Shown: in pieces, positions 44,929-56,113 of the stretch | Position numbering within the stretch: position 1 is the stretch's first letter | Layout: each line of letters opens with the position of its first letter | Assembly (NCBI GenBank): GCA_963920635.1 | Contig: OY987308.1 | Span: 3,910,225 to 3,974,224 of the forward strand | Source: Pseudeuparius sepicola | Taxonomy: Eukaryota; Arthropoda; Insecta; Coleoptera; Anthribidae | Direction of reading: 5' to 3' | DNA length: 64,000 nucleotides | The notes under the pieces: generated by a model | The model's database searches: none | Told to the model about the DNA's origin: nothing | The model's input: only the letters and a program-made list of their open reading frames with translations | Position numbers and translations under genes: made by a program

Positions 44929-45430
44929 TGTCTGAAAAGCAGTCCGTTGATACTGAGAAGAACGTTTAGTTCTGAATGAATGTTGTGATATACCCAAATA
45001 ATGGAGGTACACTGTACTTTTGACATGTCCTAAAATATGTCTTTTTTTTAGATGAAATAAATATACCAGGTGGGCTGAAAAATGTTGCACTTTAAGAAAG
45101 ACAAAGTCAAAAGAGATGGAACCATTTAAATGCTCACACTGTGCCTTTATTACTTACTACTAATGAAATATCAATCAACATGTTAAAGTGGTCTGCAAAT
45201 GAAGCTTTGTTTATAATTCCAGATGGTTGTTTCAAAGTTAATACTCCATAGATATTGTTAAAGCATCAAGCCGAGATTCACAGTGACCCCTCATGCATGC
45301 CATACAAGTGCCCTAACTTCGAATATAGTTCGCACATAAAGGCCCAGGAGGGAATCAAAATTAAAGAAAAACCGTCATAAGCCGGATATATTTATTTGCA
45401 AGGAGTGTTTTTTTGTACAACTAAGTAAAT
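44929..45430 (+). pseudogene. ZF3-like zinc-finger pseudogene
   Basis: 44929-45005 continues the C-terminal tail begun at 43262-43307 (SEKQSVDTEKNV). 45118-45420 then has finger-like text close to the middle of ZF3: EPFKCSHCAF, KHQAEIHSD, YKCPN.EYSSH and FICKECFF, with stops and shifts. A tail followed by a finger body implies two tandem, decayed copies or a rearrangement. Confidence 0.55.
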
Positions 45431-45659
45431 ATCCTACGTGAGTAAACATCAGGTTGAGAAGCAGGAAAATACCTTGAGTTCAAATAACATTCTGAACAAA
45501 TAAATTATCAGTTGACATGTTTTAAAATGTTTCATTCTAAGAACAAGGTGCCAAACACGTATCTGTCATCTGTCAAAAGGAAACTGCAAATTAAGACTTA
45601 TAAATAATATCTTATTAAAAAAACATGAAAGCAAACAAAACATATTTATTAAAATTATA

Positions 45660-46290
45660 TACAGTGTGCTCGAAATTGGAGATGCATGTATTATTGCGAT
45701 CTCGCAAACTGTTAGAGATAGAGAAACGGTTAAATGGGGAAAGTTTTAGACAATTCTGTTTGTAATTGAATGCCGTTTAGTTTGCGACTTTTTCTCTTGG
45801 TTTTTCAGATATTTTGGAAAACTAAAGTGATGCGTTTTCGAAAATAACCTTTAATTTCTTTATTTATGAAAATTTCTAAATTGTGTAAAAACTTTCTTAG
45901 GGCAACTTTTTACCTATAAAACGCCTGTGTAGTCAGATTTTATTTGCAACGTTTCGGTTTTTTGGACCATCAAAGTTTTTTCATATGGACGCCAATAATA
46001 TTGATGATGGTTCCAAAAAACCGGAATGTACAAATAAAATCTAAATATATAGACGTTTTATACGTAGAAAAATGCTCTAAGAACGTTTTTACAGGATTTA
46101 AAAAAATTCACAAATAAAGAAATTACAGGACTGTATTTTCGAAAATACATAATTTTTCAGTTTTTTCAGAATATCTCAAAAAGTAAGAGAGATAAAGCCG
46201 CAAACTATACGGCATTCAATTACAAAGGGAATTGTCTAAACCTCTCATGATTTAGCCGTTTTTCTATCTCTAACAGTTTCCGAGATATGT
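45660..46290. mobile_element. Foldback element, no gene
   Basis: Arms of about 270 bases (45690-45960 and 46010-46285). Both carry AACTGTTAGAGATAGA, CCGTTT..TC, ATTGAATGCCG and TTTTACGTATAAAACG-like text in inverted order. The left outer end reads TACAGTGTGCTCG; the right terminus is less clear. Confidence 0.55.
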
Positions 46291-46918
46291 TTCAATTTAT
46301 CTGATATTCGATTAATAAATATAGGTACTCCCTATTATGTTGCTTTCATGTTTTTTTAATAAGACATTATAAGTCTTAATTTGCAGTCTTCTTTTGACAG
46401 ATGCATAAAAGCCGAAATCGTTCCACCGTGCGGCCATATATCCTAATGAAAGTATAGAAGTACCTAAATAATCCACATAAAGAAAATCCCTAACACTATT
46501 CAAAAGATATTTCACTTAAAAATCAAAATGATCACTGGATTCTTAATAATTATTGTATGAGGGTTAGTTAGCTTTTGTACATACCATATGTGAACATTGC
46601 AATTGTGCATTCTAATAAAATTGATTCTATTCAACTAAAATGTATTTTTATTCATTGGCAAGTATGCTGAGACCTAATTTGAAAAGTTGTAGGAGTTACA
46701 TTTGAAAAAGGTCGTTTTTTTTTACAGAATTGTCAAATTTACCCTGGCATTTTATTTGACTTTTTTTATTTTGTCATTATCAGAAATTCCTAACCTTTTA
46801 CAACATTTCTTAGCTGACCCAAGACCCAAAGCTGGCACTTAATCAGATGCACCCAGTTAATTTAGACTATTTGATATTGATTTGATATTCAGAATATACA
46901 TATTAATAAAAAAATATA

Positions 46919-48050
46919 CAGTGTCCTCCAAAAAATTCGCAGCATAGGGGGAAAATTTTTAATTAATGACTTTTGAAATTTAAGTTTTGGGGTTACCTTT
47001 TGCTTTAAAAAAGATGAAAAACGACCCACTCAAACGTGGTCAAGTGACTTTCGTTATCTGTCAAAAATGACATTTAAAAAAATATATCGATGAAAATGGG
47101 TTTATTTGTTAAAATGTCAAAAAGTTTTACTTGAAAAAGTTGTTTCTTTTTCAATTTCACGTACGTGCACCAAATTTGAACGCCCTACTAAAAGATTTAG
47201 TTTTTTGACATTTTCTAATATTTATGAAATTTCTGAAAATTTTTAAAACTTCTAACTTCATAAAAACTATTTTGTATCACTAGCTTTATCATTCTATTAA
47301 CTTTTTATTACTAATTACCGATAAGAATGAGAATTAAGAATAAGAATTTTTCAAAAGAAAATGATATTAACGCCTTAAAATTCTGTTATGTTTGCTGCAA
47401 AGTTGATGTACCGTCTAGCATTTAGGATATAAGTTTAGTTACATTAGATTTTCCAGTTCTAAATTGATGCCAAAATAATAATAAATTAAAATATCATCAA
47501 ACTATTTCACGTATCTAACTAAAATTCAGGACTTTTACGGAACAAATAATTATTACCTTTCAGTTTAATTTCATCAACTTTGCAGCAAACGTATCAGAAT
47601 TTTAAGGCGTTAATATCATTTTCTTTTGAAAAAGACACATTCTTATCGGTAATTAGTAATAAAAAGTTAATAGAATGATAAAGCTAGTGATACAAAATAG
47701 TTTTTATGAAGTTAGAAGTTTTAAAAATTTTCAGAAATGTCATAAATATTAAAAAATGTCAAAAAACTAAATCTTTTAGTAGGGCGTTCAAATTTGGTAC
47801 ACCTAGGTGAAATTGAAAAAGAAACAACTTTTTCAAGTAAAACTTTTTGATATTTTAACAAATAAACCCATTTTCAGTGATATATTTTTTTAAATGTAAT
47901 TTTTGACAGATAACGAAAGTCACGTGACCACGTTTGAGTGGGTCGTTTTTCATATTTTTTAAAGCAAAAGGTAACCCCAAAACTTAAATTTCAAAAAAGT
48001 CATTAATTAAAAATTTTCCCCCTATGCTGCGAACTTTTTGGAGGACACTG
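46919..48050. mobile_element. Foldback family F2, copy 2 (complete)
   Basis: 1132 bases with ends CAGTGTCCTCC / GGAGGACACTG, TA flanks (46917-46918 and 48051-48052), and near-perfect arms of about 480-500 bases (46919-47413 and 47573-48050) around a 160-base centre. No coding capacity. The copy at 33853 is a partial relative. Confidence 0.8.
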
Positions 48051-48280
48051 TATACATAAAACGTTTTTTAACAATTTGAAAAAATAGACATTGAACTACA
48101 ACATAATAAGTATATATTATTTTCGATAATATTCTAACTTTGAGTTTTGATTATCTAGTTTTTTTCATACATTTTCTTACTACAAAGATCTTGTACTGTT
48201 CTTTTGCATTATCAATAATAAGCTCTCACTCGTGTATTTCCTACAGCACGTACTTATGTGAAAATTTTCATCCTTTGCAG

Positions 48281-49349
48281 TGACTTTGATGACAAAAATC
48301 AGGATGCCGATACTGGAGGTGCTATCTGCGATGCCAGTTCAGACAAAAAGAATAAAGTCAAACTACACAAAAAGAGTGTCAGTTATCCCAAAAGGCAGAT
48401 TAACTGCGAATTTTGCCAGTACTCTTGCAAGAATAAACCGTCATACAAATCCCACCTCTATAAGAAACATAAGGTGAAAGACGAGCAACCACTGAAATGT
48501 CAACACTGCCCATTTAATACATTTTTTAAGGAAAACCTTAAGAGGCATACGAAATTCAAACATGAGAAAAACTTCAGTTGTAAACAGTGTTCGTTTAAAG
48601 TTAATACTCTATCGAGGTTGCTGACGCACCAAGCTGAGGTTCACGAGTTTAGCTGCCAATTCTGCGAGTATTCTTCCAACTGCCAGACAACGTTCACAGC
48701 GCACCTCTACAAGGAACATAATGTCAAAGATGCGGAACCTTTCAAATGCACGCATTGCGTTTTTCACACATTTAATAAGTTTTATTTGGAATCACATATG
48801 GATAGGATGCATGAAAAAACTTTGACTTGCAAAAAGTGTTCCTTCAAAATAAATAATCTACTGGCCTTTCAAAAGCATCAAGCTCAGGTTCACAGTGATT
48901 CCCTGCGTAAGTGCCCCAAGTGTGACTACAGTTCATTCTACAAAAAGAATCTCAAACAACATGAAATGAGTGTTCATGCCTCGAAACCAAGATTTACTTG
49001 CAAAATCTGCAAGTATTCTCGCCAGTCCAAACCAGCATTCACAGCACACCTCTATAAGAAACATAATATGAAAGATGTAGAACCCTTCAAATGTCCGCAC
49101 TGTGCCTATTACACTTTCCATAAAACTCAAATTAGAAAGCACATAGAAAAAAAACATGCAAAGCAAGATAATTTTATTTGCAGCAAGTGTTCTTATATGA
49201 CTAAGTACAAAGCAGGCTTGAAAAAGCATGAGATTAGGGAGCATTGTAATACCTCGACAAGGAAATGTGAAGCTGTGTCTGAAAGGCAATCCGTCGATAC
49301 CGACGAAGAACGTTTAATTCTGAATGAGTATTGCGACGTATCCGAATAA
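48281..49349 (+). CDS. ZF3: terminal exon encoding a ten-finger C2H2 protein tail
   Basis: Starts after acceptor CATCCTTTGCAG; T completes a codon, so the phase equals that of ZF1, ZF2 and ZF4, followed by DFDDKNQDADTGG. It then has a basic stretch (KKSVSYPKRQ) and ten C-X2-C-X12-H-X4-H fingers in three-finger-like periods: CEFC, CQHC, CKQC, CQFC, CTHC, CKKC, CPKC, CKIC, CPHC, CSKC. Fingers 1, 4 and 8 share TAHLYKKH-like helices, and 2, 5 and 9 share PFKC..C. An acidic tail ends in NEYCDVSE and TAA (49347-49349). Intact; about 355 residues. More diverged from ZF1/2/4 than they are from each other. Pseudogene relatives lie at 26.2 and 43.3-45.4 kb. Confidence 0.75.
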
Positions 49350-50000
49350 AGGAGAAATCACACGACAACGATGGTAGTTAGTAAAGTCTGAACTGAATGT
49401 TTGATAAAAATATAGTTTTGGTTTTTGCTCTCTAATTTACCTTGGCAATAACTGACAGCATTTTCTTGCGTTGAGGTAAATAAACAAATTAAACGATAAG
49501 GAGTAAAATACACTTTTTAAGGTTACAGAGAAAACTTGTTTAGAATTAAAAGTGACACAAGATTGGTTCTCAGTTGTTTGATTATTTAATAGATTTTTCC
49601 GATATTACCGTAATATCGGAAGGTAGGTATGTATTTTTTTTTAATTGAATAGGTGTGCCTTGTTCTCTGTCTAATTTATGTGTCTTGCAAAACAATTATC
49701 AGCAAAAATTATGAAAAAATCAAAGTCGGCCTTCCACTATAAAAATTGACATCCTGGTGTATCTTTTAATTCTGAACAACTTTTCTTGCTAATACTTGTT
49801 CAGCCTGTAACTAAGCTATCAGTTATTGTTTGGTCTTTTGCTACCTAGTCCAAAAGCAACAATGTTTGTGACAAAAGGTTGCTAAATGTTGACGCAAATG
49901 TACCTCGTATCTTATGTTTATTTACTTAAGATCTCAAACTTATATAAATTAATGTTATGTTCTAGTATAGTTAGCAATAAAGATACATTTAATTTTATCT
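49350..50000. other. Spacer downstream of ZF3
   Basis: No gene. 49590-49630 has a short hairpin (TTCCGATATTACCGTAATATCGGAA, 11-base stems). 49900-49990 is the sequence that precedes m1 in other units (ACTTAAGATCTCAAAC and AGCAATAAAGATA), shared with 53915-53985. Confidence 0.45.
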
Positions 50001-50004
50001 TCAG

Positions 50005-50215
50005 TTTAGATTATAAACACCTTCAGAATGTGTGCTTTTTTCTTGTTCAGTGTTAAAAAAAAATTCAGGTGAGTTATTCTAAATGTTCTTTTGTTTATTC
50101 TAATTACTTTTCATTTCAGACGGTTTAAATACTGGAGTATATGGTTGGGCGACAATTACCCAATAAATAGAATTGACTTTCAGAAAATTCCACCAAAAAT
50201 TTAAGCCAATATGAA
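50005..50215 (+). pseudogene. m1/m2 module, copy D
   Basis: m1 (50005-50068) has acceptor TTTTATCTTCAG and donor GTGAGTTATTC but meets TAG at once in the usual phase. m2 starts at 50120 after TTTTCATTTCAG: A, then RFKYWSIWLGDNY and a frame slip, with the usual end (FHQKFKPI) in another frame. Splice sites are better kept than frames. Confidence 0.5.
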
Positions 50216-50850
50216 TTAATTTTAGAAGCACTTCCCAGGAACATTTTTAATATCTTCCCCATAGTAGAAATTGCTTTTTTAGGTATTAAATATTATACAC
50301 TGCGTTTCGCTTTTCATGAGTGCAGCCTCGTATCTCAGGAAAAATTATAACGGAGGATTAACTTTAAGTATAGTTGGTAAGTTGATACTCAAAATGTGAT
50401 AGTTTTGAGGAAACCAACTTTGATATTGTTTATTGGTGTGTAACCCCGTGTGGAAAATTGGGGTTGATTTTTCAAAAAATATATATTAGGGATTTTTTTC
50501 CAGAAATTTTGATTTTAGATTCGCATTCAGTATAATCAAAAACCCTCTTATTCCAAATTTATTATATTTCACTCACATTTTGAATATACTTCCTACCTGA
50601 ATTTGAGATATGAGGGTGTACTCGTAATGGAAATATTATGTTGACTATCTTCAAAGCATGCTTTGTCAAAACATAATAATACATAATTCTTACCACTGAG
50701 TAAGGCAGAAAATGGTGTAAAATTAATGGACAAGAATTTCCAATGTTATAATCTTCCGTAACAGGAATTGTCCCGGCAACATAGAAAAAAATTATCTGTA
50801 ATGCATAGAAGGTGAAATTCCGTGACCAAAAGCAGCGAATGTTGAAATAA
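50216..50850. other. Spacer without gene
   Basis: No recognisable gene. 50290-50640 contains text on both strands suggesting a decayed foldback (TGAGATA/CGTATCTCAGG), but arms could not be fixed. Confidence 0.35.
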
Positions 50851-51310
50851 ACGGTGTTGTACTTATGTGCTCAATTGATACCAACAGTGTTTCTTCTTTT
50901 CAGAAGTTGCAAAATCGTGGTATGCACATCATTTTTAAATGCAGTAGATACACACCAATAGATCTAGTGATTGATGCATTGGGTTGGTTGTATGTAAAGA
51001 ATAAGATTTACTCCTATTATTTTTGCGTGGTTTTTATTTTTAAAATTCTGGCTGGTAATACTCCCAAGTTATTTTCAGAAGTTTATTGTATTCCACAGTG
51101 ATATTCACAAGGATCTCATCCGAGGTGCAGGTAGTCTGTACATTGGATATACCAATTCTGTAAGGACAAAAAGAAGTGTATGGATGTGGTCTACTTGAAT
51201 ATAATAAATTGCCAAATGACATTAGCAGTGTGGCTACTGTTACCTGTTTTAAAGGCTCTTTGAAAATATTTATCAGAGATGGGTACCTACTAATGCTTTC
51301 TTTTGCTTTT
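50851..51310 (+). mobile_element. Non-LTR retrotransposon C-terminal fragment
   Basis: Open from 50865 to 51101 (FQKLQNRGMHIIFKCSRYTP, then DALGWLYVKNKI), the conserved helical region after the reverse transcriptase in jockey/CR1 types. It continues in another frame with YNKLPNDISSV. 5' part and tail absent. Inactive. Confidence 0.6.
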
Positions 51311-51379
51311 TTGCTGGTTTTCTATTGTGTTGAGTAAGCTACTTTTAGTATTACTTTTCAGGTATGTTGCATATATTTC

Positions 51380-52660
51380 TATTTAATAATTTTTTTGAAA
51401 AGTTCTAAAAGATGTATTTTTAGATATTTTCAGGAATTTGGAATGGCTATGGGGTCTCCTTTATCACCATTCATAAGCAATTTATTCATGGAAGATTTTG
51501 AACAAAATGAATTGACTAGATATGTTCACCAACCTAATGTTTGGTGGAGATATGTAGATGACATATTTGTTATATGGGAACATGGAGTAGATGAGTTAAA
51601 TTCGTTATTAAATTTTATAAACTCTCAAGAACCTTCTATTAAGTTTACCTTAGAAATTGAAAATAATGAATCTTTCTTAGATGTTTCTATACTGAAATCA
51701 GATAATATAGAAACTAGTGTCTATAGAAAACCAACACATACTAATAGATATCTCCATTTCAACTCCAATCATCATATTAGTGTTAAAAAAGGAGTAATAA
51801 AAGTTTGTATGACAGGGCTAGAACGATTTGTTCTAATGACACAAAATTTGAGGAAGAAATTAAACATATAAAACATGTTCTTGAGAAGAATAGTTATCCT
51901 ATTGAATTTGTTGAGCAAGTTTTTCAGGATTGCCAACAAAATAACAATGCTAATAGAATTAGAGAAATAAATCTGGTGGACCGGCCAGTAAATTTAATAA
52001 TTCCTTATATTCCTGGACTGTCAGATAAGCTAAAACGTATAGGCAATCGTTTTAATGTGAGAACAGCATTTAAAACCAAAAATACATTAAGATCGATGCT
52101 AGTTAAAACAAAACCATTTAACGAGTTACAAAGTTAAAAAAATTGCATTTATAAAATTCCTTGTGAATGTGGAAAGTTCTATGTTGGGGAGACTTGTAGG
52201 CCATTTAACGTTCGTTTAAAAGAACATAAAAATTATATCAGGCAAAATCAAATTTCGAAGTCAAAAATATGTGAACATTCCTTTAATAACAATCATAGGA
52301 TATTGTGGGATAGTTCCAAACCAATTCTAAAAGAAGAAGTAGGAAAAAGACGAAAAATTAAAGAATCTGCATTTATTCTAGGAAATACGGGCAACTGTGT
52401 TGCTGAATGTTCAGTGGAATTCAGTAAAATATTATTGCCACTTATTCAAAGAGAAGTTAGTATAGATAATTAGATAAAACACAGGGTACAATATCAGGCA
52501 GGTGGCTAGGCTATTGTTTCTGTTGTCATGGCATTTTAACCTGAAATTTATTAATCCGTCACTTCACTTTGACGTGACATGATCTTTGAGAAAGGAGGAA
52601 GATTTATCCTCCGAAAGCTCAGAAAACAAATTTGTTGAAGTTATTTTTTGAGTTACACGT
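51380..52660 (+). mobile_element. Penelope-like element, 5' truncated
   Basis: Reverse transcriptase fragment followed by a GIY-YIG endonuclease and a 3' tail. The tail (52580-52625) carries a hammerhead-like fold: TTGAGAA, then stem AGGAGGA/TCCTCC, then GAAA. Penelope-like elements are known to carry such ribozymes. Here the core positions that are normally C3 and G8 read U and A. Coding damage is limited to one frameshift and one stop, so the insertion is fairly young. Confidence 0.75.
51395..52473 (+). pseudogene. Penelope-like reverse transcriptase/GIY-YIG protein, broken
   Basis: 51395-51800 encodes the reverse transcriptase core: MGSPLSPFISNLFMEDFE, the active site WRYVDDIFVIW, and FLDVSILK. 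A one-base loss near 51805 moves the frame to SLYDRARTIC and the linker LIIPYIPGLSDKLKRIGN. A TAA stop (52135-52137) interrupts, and the same frame goes on with the GIY-YIG block (CECGKFYVGETCRPFNVRL), a catalytic region with CEH and ESAFI, ending at TAG (52471-52473). N-terminal part missing. Confidence 0.75.
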
Positions 52661-53990
52661 TTAAAGTTTCGTTCGTTCAGTGTTAATAATTTATGAATTT
52701 TCGAGGCAACTTGAAAAAGTTGTCTTTCAATCAGTTTGGTGGCGAAAAACCCAATTAAAAATTAAATAACTGTTTGCGCCACAAATAAATTTTAGAAAAT
52801 ATAATGGCTGGATTGTTAGAAAGCTCCTTTAATTTTAAAGGTTACTTTAGTTTATCTATGCAATTGGCCCTTAATCAGTTTATTCTTACATTTTCATCCT
52901 TTGGAAAGCCCAAAATGAATACAAGTTGACCGCTTGCCGTCAAGCAAAAAAAGCTAGGTAGTTCAAGTTTTTATTACGATTTGACTTACAGCCAGGTATA
53001 TAACTAAGTTCTAGCTTCTCTCGACGGTTCTACGCATCTTGAGGCTTGAAATTGTAAAGGAACGATTCTTCACTTCGAACTTTGAGAGATGTGTTTCATT
53101 TTTTCACAAATAAAACAAATTTATAAAAAAGCTGTCGCCAGCACTTCGGGCTGTCTGTTTCCACCCAGAGACACACTGCCTCGTCCTAGCAATCTGGCGA
53201 CGATAGCACTACCCGCACTACACAAATTCTGGTAAATTTCTTGTAAAATCAACTGACAGGGAGTGACAGGCCACGCCGCGCAGACCCGCAAGCCATGTTG
53301 TCAGCTTTCTCATCTTCAGGGCTTTCCTAGAGACGGCTGTGGCCCTGCTCTCATACCCATTTATTATAGTTTAAGTCGTTACGTGTGTTTTATTTTCACA
53401 ATTCTCGAAACTATGATTATGTTTGACACTTTTATCAGCAGTTGACATAACAACTCTTTTGTTTTCCATAAGTACAGTAGAATTCAATGATTGAAACAAC
53501 TAGATTCCATTTTTCTTTTTGCTACTAGTTTAATTTCTTAAAATTACATAAGACTTTAAAGTATATCCCTTACTTTATAATGACCCCATACCTAACAATT
53601 ATAATTATTACATTTGAATTTCTTCGAATATTACATATAACCTTTGAGTGATTTGATACATAGAGGCCCAGCGGCTGTCAAATCTTGATGCCAACTGTTT
53701 GAACTGGACCAAGTACAATACAAATTCCATTGTTGTTACATTACAATATTAATAAGATTGTTGTTGGGCCAACCCTGATTGTTGATGGTGAGATTCGACA
53801 GGCTGCAACTAAAGCTATTAGTTATTTTTTGGTCTGTTGCTACTCCAAAGCAGCAATGTTTAAAAAGGTTGCTAAAAGTTGTGAGCGAATGTACCTCGAA
53901 CCCTATGTTTATTTACTTAAGATTTCAAACATCAATTAATTACATGTTCTTCTATACCTAGTTATCGATAAAGATATATTTAATTTTTTC
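52661..53990. other. Spacer between the Penelope-like element and m1 copy E
   Basis: No gene is supported. 53050-53360 is GC-richer with a short open frame of no recognisable family. 53830-53985 resembles 49830-49990 (the tract before m1 in copy D), showing that the module was duplicated with its upstream sequence. Confidence 0.4.
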
Positions 53991-53995
53991 TTTAG

Positions 53996-54190
53996 TTGTA
54001 CCTATTATAAACACCTTCAATTGTAGGCTTCTTTATTTATTCAGTGTAAAAAAAAAACAACTAAAATTTCAGGTAAGTTAGTTTAAATGTTATTTTATTC
54101 TATATATTCTAATTCTTTTTCATTTCAGAGGGATTAAATAATACTAGAGTATAACAGAATCGACTTTCAGAAGATTCCACCAGAAATGTA
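53996..54190 (+). pseudogene. m1/m2 module, copy E
   Basis: m1 (53996-54072, 77 nt) has acceptor AATTTTTTCTTTAG and donor GTAAGTTAG, and is open (VPIINTFNCRLLYLF), but a longer A-run near its end gives a different exit phase. m2 from 54129 (TTTCATTTCAG|AGGGATTAAATAA) stops after three codons. ZF4 lies 3.3 kb downstream and would be the paired finger cassette. Confidence 0.5.
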
Positions 54191-54480
54191 TACTAATATG
54201 AATTTTTCAGTGTGTTTCAGTTTACGCTGCCAGAAAAATTTTCTATTAATTAGTCCTAAAAGTTGTAATCCCTAGATAGTTAACGCTGTCGAGATTTATA
54301 ACTCAGGATGATTTACATGGAATAGTAATTTAAAATTATTATTATTTCGAAATTTAAATTAAGTTCGACAAAATGTCTCAACACGATAAAAAGAATTCTT
54401 TTATTATCAGTATTAATCAATTTGGCAATGTGGTAGTTATTATTCGCAGGTTTTTTTTTTGTAAGGCAACAGTTACGGTA

Positions 54481-55080
54481 GTAATTTTAAAATTATTATG
54501 ATTATTATTTTTTTAATGTTCTATAAAAAATATATATAATATAATTATCTTACAATTTTATAGCATAATTTTACATCTAATAAATTTAATATGAAGTTAA
54601 TATGTCAAATGAAGATAAAATAGTAACCAGGTCTAAAGCAAAAGTTACAATAGTAAGTTTTAACCCCCCTCATCGAAGCACGAATTTACCCGATTTAAAC
54701 CCGATTTCACCCAAATCCCTGTACCAATAATTATTTATGTTAACTAATTTTTTTTGTTCTTTAGGATTATTCTTCTAATAGTAATTTTAAAATTATTATG
54801 ATTATTATTTTTTTAATGTCCTATAAAAAATATATATAATATAATTATCTTACAATTTTATAGCATAATTTTACATCTAATAAATTTAATATGAAGTTAA
54901 TATGTCAAATGAAGATAAAATAGTAACCAGGTCTAAAGCAAAAGTTACAATAGTAAGTTTTAACCCCCCTCATCGAAGCACGAATTTACCCGATTTAAAC
55001 TCGATTTCACCCAAATCCCTGTACCAATAATTATTTATGTTAACTAATTTTTTTTGTTCTTTAGGATTATTCTTCTAAAC
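54481..55080. repeat. Exact 300-base tandem duplication
   Basis: 54481-54780 and 54781-55080 differ at about two positions. Each unit contains an ATG frame of 17 codons (MSNEDKIVTRSKAKVTI, at 54602 and 54902), a donor (ATA|GTAAGT) and an acceptor (TTTGTTCTTTAG) about 120 bases further. So each unit could be one small exon, an intron and the start of a second exon. After the second unit the frame goes on briefly and stops. The start resembles the opening of a retroelement polyprotein, but this is uncertain. Confidence 0.7.
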
Positions 55081-55357
55081 CTTGTGGGGAATTCGGTTCT
55101 TGACCTAATTGAAATTACAGCAGGAGTCAGTAGCGCACCCAGTAAATATTACTGGGGGGCAACTTAAAAAGTTTGATGTATTGCATACAAAAAATGTTAT
55201 GATTAAAATAAATTTCCAGGCCAGGTCTCTGATTGGGAAAATAATTGCCGAATTTTTTTAAACTGGACGCTAAACGTCCCCCACATTAATATCACCTCTA
55301 CTAAAGACTCAATCGACGAAATTACGGATATTTTAATCAAGCACGTTACACATTTTT

Positions 55358-55792
55358 ATGGATCAAATTACTCATTTCATAGCGACATTCTTTTTTTTAA
55401 TTTGGAATTCTATACTTTCAATCTTAGTAGGATATACACTATTTAAAAATTATCCTGCCTTAATGATACCGGCACTTGCAACACCAACAAAGGCTCAAAA
55501 TAATATCGCCAACGACGTTTTATTTGGGATCCTCTGCTTCAGTTTTTCAATTTTTTGCATATATACATTTGTAAAATATTTAATAATATTCTGCAAATGT
55601 CGTAAAGAACGAAATTCAACAAATCTAAAACGATCGGGTCAATTGCCGCAGGTATCAAATAATGCAGAAGCAGTGAACAATACACCAGAACCGGATAAGT
55701 ACTTGTTAGAGGTGCCTGACACAATTAGAAACACTAATCGCCCCGTCAGCTGCACTTTAACAAAAATGTCGAGTACAAGACATAACATATAA
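55358..55792 (+). CDS. Putative two-span membrane protein of unknown origin
   Basis: 144-codon open frame, ATG to TAA. Hydrophobic segments at about residues 6-29 (FFFLIWNSILSILVGY) and 52-77 (VLFGILCFSFSIFCIYTF), then a Cys/Lys-rich KCRKER and a polar tail. AATAAAG follows at 55806. The reading frame just upstream of the ATG is also open in another phase. It could be the membrane-anchor end of an old envelope-like retroelement gene or an unrelated small gene. No family recognised; composition is compatible with coding. Confidence 0.4.
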   Translation: MDQITHFIATFFFLIWNSILSILVGYTLFKNYPALMIPALATPTKAQNNIANDVLFGILCFSFSIFCIYTFVKYLIIFCKCRKERNSTNLKRSGQLPQVSNNAEAVNNTPEPDKYLLEVPDTIRNTNRPVSCTLTKMSSTRHNI

Positions 55793-55908
55793 CATTTCAT
55801 ACATTAATAAAGTATCCTATTGGCATATATAAATTAGTATATTAGAATAGTTTTGCTCACGCGGTTGCCTTAAATACATCGCAATAACATAAAAGTGAAA
55901 TTTTTACC

Positions 55909-55992
55909 ATGGCACGTAAGCGACTAAATAAAAGAAAGCGTCAGCTCCGAAAAATTATAGCCAATGTCACAAAATACGATCAGGAAGTGTGA
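55909..55992 (+). CDS. Very short basic ORF cut by a MITE
   Basis: 27 codons from ATG: MARKRLNKRKRQLRKI, then a short tail that reaches TGA within the first bases of the MITE at 55986. Strongly basic, like a nuclear targeting or nucleic-acid-binding start. Beyond the MITE a few more codons (LPVDPNLPY) precede a stop. Too short to assign; may be the remainder of the same retroelement-like region. Confidence 0.25.
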   Translation: MARKRLNKRKRQLRKIIANVTKYDQEV

Positions 55993-56113
55993 TAGGCAAG
56001 AGAAAAAATGGAGAGGTGCAGCGAGAGATTTCTTCTGAAATAATTTAAAATTCATTCTCTCTCGTCTCGTCCTCTCTAATTCTGAACCCATTTTTTTCTC
56101 TTGCTATCACACT
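55986..56113. mobile_element. Short MITE
   Basis: 128 bases with inverted ends AGTGTGATAG(G)CAAGAGAAA and complement, and an inner GAGAGA/TCTCTC pairing. No gene. The target duplication is not clear. Confidence 0.6.

Noticed and set aside
44863..45090. Minus-strand open frame over the Tc1 right end
   Set aside because: Crosses the transposon boundary; not a unit.
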